This document shows, piece after piece, positions 8,146 through 10,000 of a DNA stretch of 10,000 nt (its first letter is position 1; every line of letters starts with the position of its first letter). The translations under genes were made by a program, and so were the position numbers. Under the pieces are notes generated by a model, which had not been told where the DNA came from, ran no database searches, and was given only the letters and a program-made list of their open reading frames with translations. The DNA is from Neocallimastix lanati (nom. inval.) (Eukaryota > Neocallimastigomycota > Neocallimastigomycetes > Neocallimastigales > Neocallimastigaceae): assembly GCA_016946835.1 (NCBI GenBank), contig JACVTC010000113.1, forward strand, positions 85,001-95,000, given 5' to 3'.

Positions 8146-8201
8146 TCACTTTAAATAATTGTGATAACCATTATTATATATGAATAATACGTATAAAGTG
8201 A
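8146..8201. other. Inverted repeat TCACTTTA ... TAAAGTGA
   Basis: Perfect 8-base arms at 8146-8153 and 8194-8201 enclose 40 bases. Inside, ATTATT (from about 8171) can pair with AATAAT (ending about 8188), giving a nested stem. It ends nine bases before the A36 tract. It could be a structured RNA or small element; nothing more is visible. Confidence 0.6.
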
Positions 8202-8208
8202 GAAAAAA

Positions 8209-8210
<2 letters not shown>

Positions 8211-8246
<36 letters not shown>
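8211..8246 (+). repeat. A36 homopolymer
   Basis: Thirty-six A bases, the longest homopolymer in the window. Confidence 0.95.
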
Positions 8247-8248
<2 letters not shown>

Positions 8249-8337
8249 TATTAAATGGTATTATAAATAGATAAATGTTCTTTTTATATATAAATTTTAC
8301 TTTTCAATTATAAAATAATTAATTTTTTTTTTTTTTT

Positions 8338-8530
8338 TTAAAAAAAATTATCTATTTTTCTCTTTTTTTTCTTTATATTCATGTTTTCCAACTCCTTATT
8401 TCTTTCTTCCTAAAATAAAAGTAAAAATGAAATAAAGAGACTCCTTCTCAACACTTTCTTTTTTTTTTTTAATTTCAAAATTTGATATTGAGAAAAGGAA
8501 AAAAAGGTCTTACTTAAGAAAAGTCAAATA
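8338..8530. other. Mixed island with splice-like signals on the minus strand
   Basis: The plus strand is pyrimidine-rich to 8411 and purine-rich at 8490-8525. On minus, GTAAGA (8513-8508) and a T-rich TTTTATTTTAG (ending 8410) would bound a 104-base intron. The downstream frame EERNKELENMNIKKKKRK continues to a TAA at 8338-8340. However, the plus strand over 8349-8435 also reads as a plausible 28-residue frame. I see no convincing upstream exon or start. Relic exon or chance. Confidence 0.2.
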
Positions 8531-8593
8531 TTAATAATAAGAATTAAAAATTTAAATATAAAAATAAAAATTTATATATAATGTAATATAAAG

Positions 8594-8618
8594 TACATTA
8601 ATGTAATGTATTAATGTA
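8594..8618. repeat. Palindrome TACATTAATGTA and repeated ATTAATGTA
   Basis: A perfect 12-base palindrome (8594-8605) overlaps two copies of ATTAATGTA (8597-8605, 8610-8618) spaced 13 bases. Further TAATGTA words are at 8579-8585 and 8754-8760. Confidence 0.8.
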
Positions 8619-8639
8619 TTTCATAATTAGATTAAAAAT

Positions 8640-8880
8640 GGAGTATAAATAAATAAAAGTTTAATGTTAATATAGCCTTAAACATATATTGGATTATTAC
8701 TCCAAATAAATTAAAGTTATGGAAAGCTTAAATTATATATTCATGAGATGACCTAATGTATATGCAGTGTATTCTAATATATTATCTAATTCAAATATTT
8801 ATATCAACAAATGATAATAGCTATAATACAATATAATTTAATATATTGAATAAAATATATATAGAATGAAATTTGTAAAA
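8640..8880. other. Mixed island, short protein-like frames on both strands
   Basis: One of the most complex segments of the window. On plus, 8756-8836 is a complete ATG frame of 26 codons plus stop, with MYMQCILIYYLIQIF then a polar tail. On minus, 8736-8798 is open for 21 codons and includes FELDNILEYTAYTLGHLM. The two overlap on opposite strands, so at most one is real. G+C at positions 1, 2 and 3 of the plus frame is 5, 5 and 4, which gives no support. No family is recognised. Confidence 0.2.
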
Positions 8881-8910
8881 ATTTAATCATTAAACTTTTT
8901 TATTTTATTT

Positions 8911-8950
8911 TATTTTATAATAATTTATTTTATTTTATAATAATTTATTA
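8911..8950. repeat. 20-base tandem duplication
   Basis: TATTTTATAATAATTTATTT at 8911-8930 is repeated at 8931-8950 with the last two bases as TA. It forms the left border of the heptamer array. Confidence 0.9.
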
Positions 8951-9215
8951 TTATTTATTATTTAATTATTTATTATTTATTATTTATTATTTATTATTCA
9001 ATTATTTATTATTTTTTTAATAATTATTTATTATTATTTATTATTTATTATTTAATTATTTAATTATTTATTATTTATTATTTATTATTTATTATTTATT
9101 ATTCATTATTTATTTATTTATTATTTATTATTTATTATTTAATTATTTATTATTTATTCAATTATTTATTATTTATTATTTATTATTTACTATTCAATTA
9201 TTTATTATTCCATTA
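8942..9215. repeat. TTATTTA heptamer satellite array, interrupted
   Basis: Period-7 units are broken by TTTAATTATT, TTCAATTATT (near 8999, 9159 and 9194), a T7 insertion near 9013-9019 and a short TTTA run near 9108-9120. It is more decayed than the 3671 array. It shares the TTCAATTATTTA variant with that array and with 9661-9815. Confidence 0.93.
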
Positions 9216-9258
9216 TTTATTAATAAACAATTTTTTTTTATTTTTGTTAATTCTATAA

Positions 9259-9378
9259 AACTTTACACACTTACCCACAACAACACCCACAACAACACAC
9301 CAAAATAATTTTAATAATAATAATAATACTAATAATAAAAATAAAAAGGTTTCTATAAAATATTTATTGATTTATTGA
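9259..9378 (+). other. C-rich island; Thr/Pro/Asn open frame without ATG
   Basis: Positions 9261-9301 are A/C-rich with no G, the highest C density in the window. It contains an exact 12-base tandem CCCACAACAACA (9274-9285, 9286-9297). The plus frame after TAA at 9256-9258 reads THLPTTTPTTTHQNNFNNNN, then TNNKNKKVSIKYLL to a TGA at 9376-9378. Thr/Pro runs next to Asn runs are typical of low-complexity linkers in AT-rich eukaryotes. There is no ATG, and I see no AG acceptor just upstream. On minus the same site carries GTAAGT (9274-9269), a donor-like hexamer. A gene fragment or a repeat-born frame; not called as CDS. Confidence 0.3.
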
Positions 9379-9442
9379 TTTATTATTTATTATATTTACA
9401 AGTTATTTATTAGTTATTAATTATAATTTATCATTTTATTAT

Positions 9443-9467
9443 TGATGATTGTTTATATCAACCATCA
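9443..9467. other. Imperfect hairpin
   Basis: TGATGATTG pairs with CAACCATCA with one internal mismatch around a TTTATAT loop. Several G-C pairs make it less trivial than most stems here. No terminator or RNA gene is claimed. Confidence 0.6.
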
Positions 9468-9660
9468 TTTTAATTTTTATTTTTTTTTTATTATTATTTT
9501 AAATTATCATAATTACATATTTAATTATATAATGATTATAGGATAAAAGAAAAAAAAAATAAAATAAAAAGATTTATTATTAAATAATTATATAAATGAT
9601 TATATATATATTAATAGAAGAAAAAAAAAAAAGAATTAAATATAATACAAAGATATTATT
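9468..9660. other. Mixed AT-rich stretch
   Basis: T9 and A-rich tracts, TA runs and AATTA words. I see nothing with gene-like or structured character. Confidence 0.7.
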
Positions 9661-9815
9661 ATCTATTATTATTTATTATTCAATTATTTATTATTTAATT
9701 ATTCATTATTCGATATTACTATTTATTATTTATTAATCAATTATTTATTATTTAATTATTCGACTATTACTATTTATTATTTATTATTCAATTATTACTA
9801 TTTAATTATTTATAT
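9661..9815. repeat. Heptamer-derived array with a longer period of about 51-57 bases
   Basis: TTATTTA-type units carry C and G variants in a repeated order. A 24-base string starting CAATTATTTATTATT recurs exactly at 9681-9704 and 9738-9761, and partly from 9789. ATTACT followed by ATTTATTATTTATTA recurs at 9715 and 9766. Each cycle has one CG dinucleotide (TTCGAT, TTCGAC). This is a small higher-order repeat. Confidence 0.85.
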
Positions 9816-9834
9816 ATTAAATTTTAATATTAAA

Positions 9835-9854
9835 TTTTTTTTTTTTTTTTTTTT
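9835..9854 (+). repeat. T20 homopolymer
   Basis: Twenty T bases, followed by AAGATTATA. Confidence 0.95.
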
Positions 9855-9951
9855 AAGATTATATTAAATATGATTTTTTAATAATTATATTTTTTATTTT
9901 ATTTTATTTTATTTTTTTAAAATAAATAAATGATTATAATTAAAATAAATT

Positions 9952-10000
9952 TTATTTGTTAACCTCCTCAAATAAAAAAAAAATTATATATATAAAGATA
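9952..10000 (-). other. Open frame running off the right edge
   Basis: On minus, a frame entering from beyond the window reads IFIYIIFFLFEEVNK and stops at TAA (9952-9954). GAGGAGGTTAAC is G-rich for this DNA. It could be the 3' end of a gene to the right; with only 15 codons and a poly-T middle it may equally be chance. Confidence 0.12.

Noticed and set aside
8579-8880. Possible ciliate-type code (TAA/TAG as Gln), which opens long frames here
   Set aside because: With G so rare, TGA is expected only about once per 100 codons, so long frames appear anywhere under that code. TAA/TAG occur at about the frequency expected by chance.

Overview
This window is an extremely AT-rich, gene-poor stretch of DNA. 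A hand count over 17 evenly spaced 60-base lines gives roughly 8-9% G+C. I find no protein gene, tRNA, rRNA or CRISPR array that I can defend. The sequence is a patchwork of simple tandem repeats (TTTA, ATT/AAT, the heptamer TTATTTA, A and T homopolymers, TA runs) separated by short islands of more mixed sequence. I counted 17% G+C in one of these islands (6869-7087) and about 14% in the open frame at 5308-5523.

Organism: the composition and repeat style point to nuclear intergenic DNA of a very AT-rich eukaryote. My leading guess is an anaerobic gut fungus (Neocallimastigomycota), whose genomes have very low G+C overall and long, microsatellite-filled spaces between genes. A dictyostelid, Plasmodium or an AT-rich ciliate are alternatives I cannot exclude. 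Nothing looks bacterial: there are no ribosome binding sites and no packed genes. This is inference from composition, not from a recognised gene.

Layout: 1-330 holds a compound triplet and heptamer repeat. 331-2000 is mixed AT-rich DNA with short 5-, 6-, 8- and 10-base tandem repeats and one 20-base direct repeat pair. 2009-2218 and 2469-2513 are ATT-type repeats around an A32 tract. 3211-4212 is the densest repeat cluster: CT repeats, (TTTA)35, a large TTATTTA heptamer array, A30 and (TTTA)32. 4384-4864 has small tandem repeats, A32 and a 100-base stretch bounded by 17-base inverted repeats. 4865-6130 is mixed and holds the longest non-repetitive open frame (reverse strand, 5308-5523, no ATG). 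6352-6687 has AAT, TAGAATAT and (TTTA)32 arrays. 6830-7090 is a mixed island with a clean hairpin. 7608-7822 carries two identical (AAT)4(ATT)4 palindromes and (ATT)25. 8146-8880 holds an inverted repeat, A36 and two mixed islands. 8911-9230 is a second large heptamer array. 9259-9378 is a C-rich, G-poor island. 9661-9815 is a third heptamer array with a longer-order period.

No set of genes works together here. The most useful observations are structural: a dispersed heptamer satellite sharing one variant unit, three (TTTA)n arrays of nearly equal length, perfect AAT/ATT palindromes, and a few islands whose short frames read like protein but show no codon-position signal when counted.
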